Assembly: GCA_002455755.1 (NCBI GenBank)
Contig: DKLL01000112.1
Coordinates: 7,193-13,720 of the forward strand
Direction of reading: 5' to 3'
DNA from: Acinetobacter sp. UBA6641
GTDB taxonomy: Bacteria; Pseudomonadota; Gammaproteobacteria; Pseudomonadales; Moraxellaceae
Length of the DNA: 6,528 nucleotides
Shown here: positions 6,220 to 6,528 of the stretch, piece after piece
Position numbering within the stretch: the stretch's first letter is position 1
How the letters are laid out: each line of letters opens with the position of its first letter
The notes under the pieces: generated by a model
What the model was told of the DNA's origin: nothing
Database searches by the model: none
What the model saw: only the letters and a program-made list of their open reading frames with translations
Made by a program: the position numbers and the translations under genes

Positions 6220-6239
6220 CACGACATGCTTTTTATCAT
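6219..6239 (-). CDS. Possible six-codon leader ORF coupled to the symporter start
   Basis: On the minus strand ATG (6239-6237) opens the peptide MIKSMS, ending in TGA at 6221-6219. The final A of the stop is the first base of the symporter ATG (TGATG). AGGA at 6247-6244, four bases before this ATG, is the only Shine-Dalgarno-like sequence near the symporter start. The arrangement fits translational coupling, in which ribosomes ending the leader restart on the transporter. The ORF is very short and could be chance. Confidence 0.35.
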   Translation of the reverse strand: MIKSMS

Positions 6240-6425
6240 TAAGTCCTGTAAGGCACTATGCCATGCCATATTTTTAGAATCGAGGATTTTTTTGTCACAA
6301 GCTCAGCATAAATAAATCAAAACAGGCGGCTCATTTTATCTGAATCATCACCACTTGAATAAACAGATGGCATAAAATCTGCTTTTAATTCAATGATTCA
6401 ATCTAATAATTAAAAGAGTACAACG
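6240..6425. other. AT-rich divergent spacer between symporter and secreted protein genes
   Basis: This stretch should carry promoters for both directions. A weak inverted repeat CAGAT (6364-6368) and ATCTG (6377-6381) with an eight-base loop surrounds TAAAAT (6373-6378), a possible -10 box for the rightward gene without a good -35. AATAAT at 6405-6410 is another. No RNA gene or repeat family was recognised. Confidence 0.4.
6271..6298 (-). promoter_or_regulatory. Candidate promoter of the symporter gene
   Basis: On the minus strand GTGACA (6298-6293, within TTGTGACA) is followed by 16 bases and TAAAAA (6276-6271), each four or five matches to sigma-70 consensus. It would start transcription near 6264 and give a leader of about 45 bases that contains the small ORF. 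No better pair was found in the 203-base divergent spacer, but the match is moderate. Confidence 0.35.
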
Positions 6426-6528
6426 ATGAAAAAAATCATGCTAATTATTACTCTGCTATGCAGTGCGCATGCAGCCTTTGCCCATTCAGATCATGGCTGC
6501 CATAAAGATGTCTCCGAGGACATCCCGC
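6426..6528 (+). CDS. Secreted His/Cys-containing protein, N-terminal part only
   Basis: The frame opens at ATG 6426 with AAGAG (6414-6418) seven bases upstream and remains open to the right edge (34 codons). The first 19 residues, MKKIMLIITLLCSAHAAFA, are a classic Sec signal peptide: two Lys, a hydrophobic core and AFA before the likely cleavage site. The mature protein begins HSDHGCHKDVSEDIP. The HSDHGCHKD start recalls small periplasmic proteins with a G-C-H-x-D motif followed by a later YHCH-type motif (YHYH or Excalibur-like), which could bind metal, but the diagnostic part lies beyond the window. Divergent from the symporter gene, sharing a 203-base spacer. Function not assigned. Confidence 0.7.
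   Translation, partial: MKKIMLIITLLCSAHAAFAHSDHGCHKDVSEDIP

Overview
The window looks like chromosomal DNA of a gammaproteobacterium, most likely Acinetobacter or a close relative in the Moraxellaceae. This is an inference from moderately low G+C, AT-rich spacers with T-rich terminators, an EngB GTPase with long extra tails at both ends, and the style of the HerA-like, VOC and ferritin-like proteins. It was not tested by any search. No insertion sequence, phage gene, tRNA, rRNA or CRISPR array is visible.

Layout. The 3' end of a HerA-like ATPase gene (1-517, +) closes with a hairpin terminator at 544-578. Next is a nitric oxide defence module: a promoter with a near-perfect NsrR operator (618-640), hmp for flavohemoglobin (668-1876, +), a strong terminator (1904-1941), and nsrR for the [Fe-S] NO sensor and repressor (1964-2407, +). 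The essential ribosome-assembly GTPase gene engB (2494-3366, +) follows behind its own TATAAT box and ends in a strong terminator (3423-3460). A ferritin-like protein with a full set of possible diiron ligands (3494-4444, +) and a VOC/glyoxalase-fold protein (4569-5030, +) come next. A proton or sodium/dicarboxylate-glutamate symporter gene (4984-6219, -) converges on the VOC gene. A secreted His/Cys-rich protein starts at 6426 (+) and runs off the right edge.

How the genes work together. Only hmp and nsrR form an obvious functional pair: NsrR should repress hmp through the operator overlapping its promoter, and NO damage to the NsrR cluster should release Hmp, which oxidises NO to nitrate. 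The other genes look like independent single-gene units separated by terminators.

Most notable points. (1) The VOC gene appears to have lost one base near 4935-4940. Reading one frame over restores a normal VOC C-terminus and a stop at 4985-4987 that would interlock with the symporter stop. (2) A six-codon upstream ORF with its own Shine-Dalgarno ends in a TGATG overlap with the symporter start. (3) The NsrR operator is very well preserved, while nsrR itself sits behind a strong terminator with almost no leader and no visible ribosome binding site. I see no clearly new multi-gene system here.
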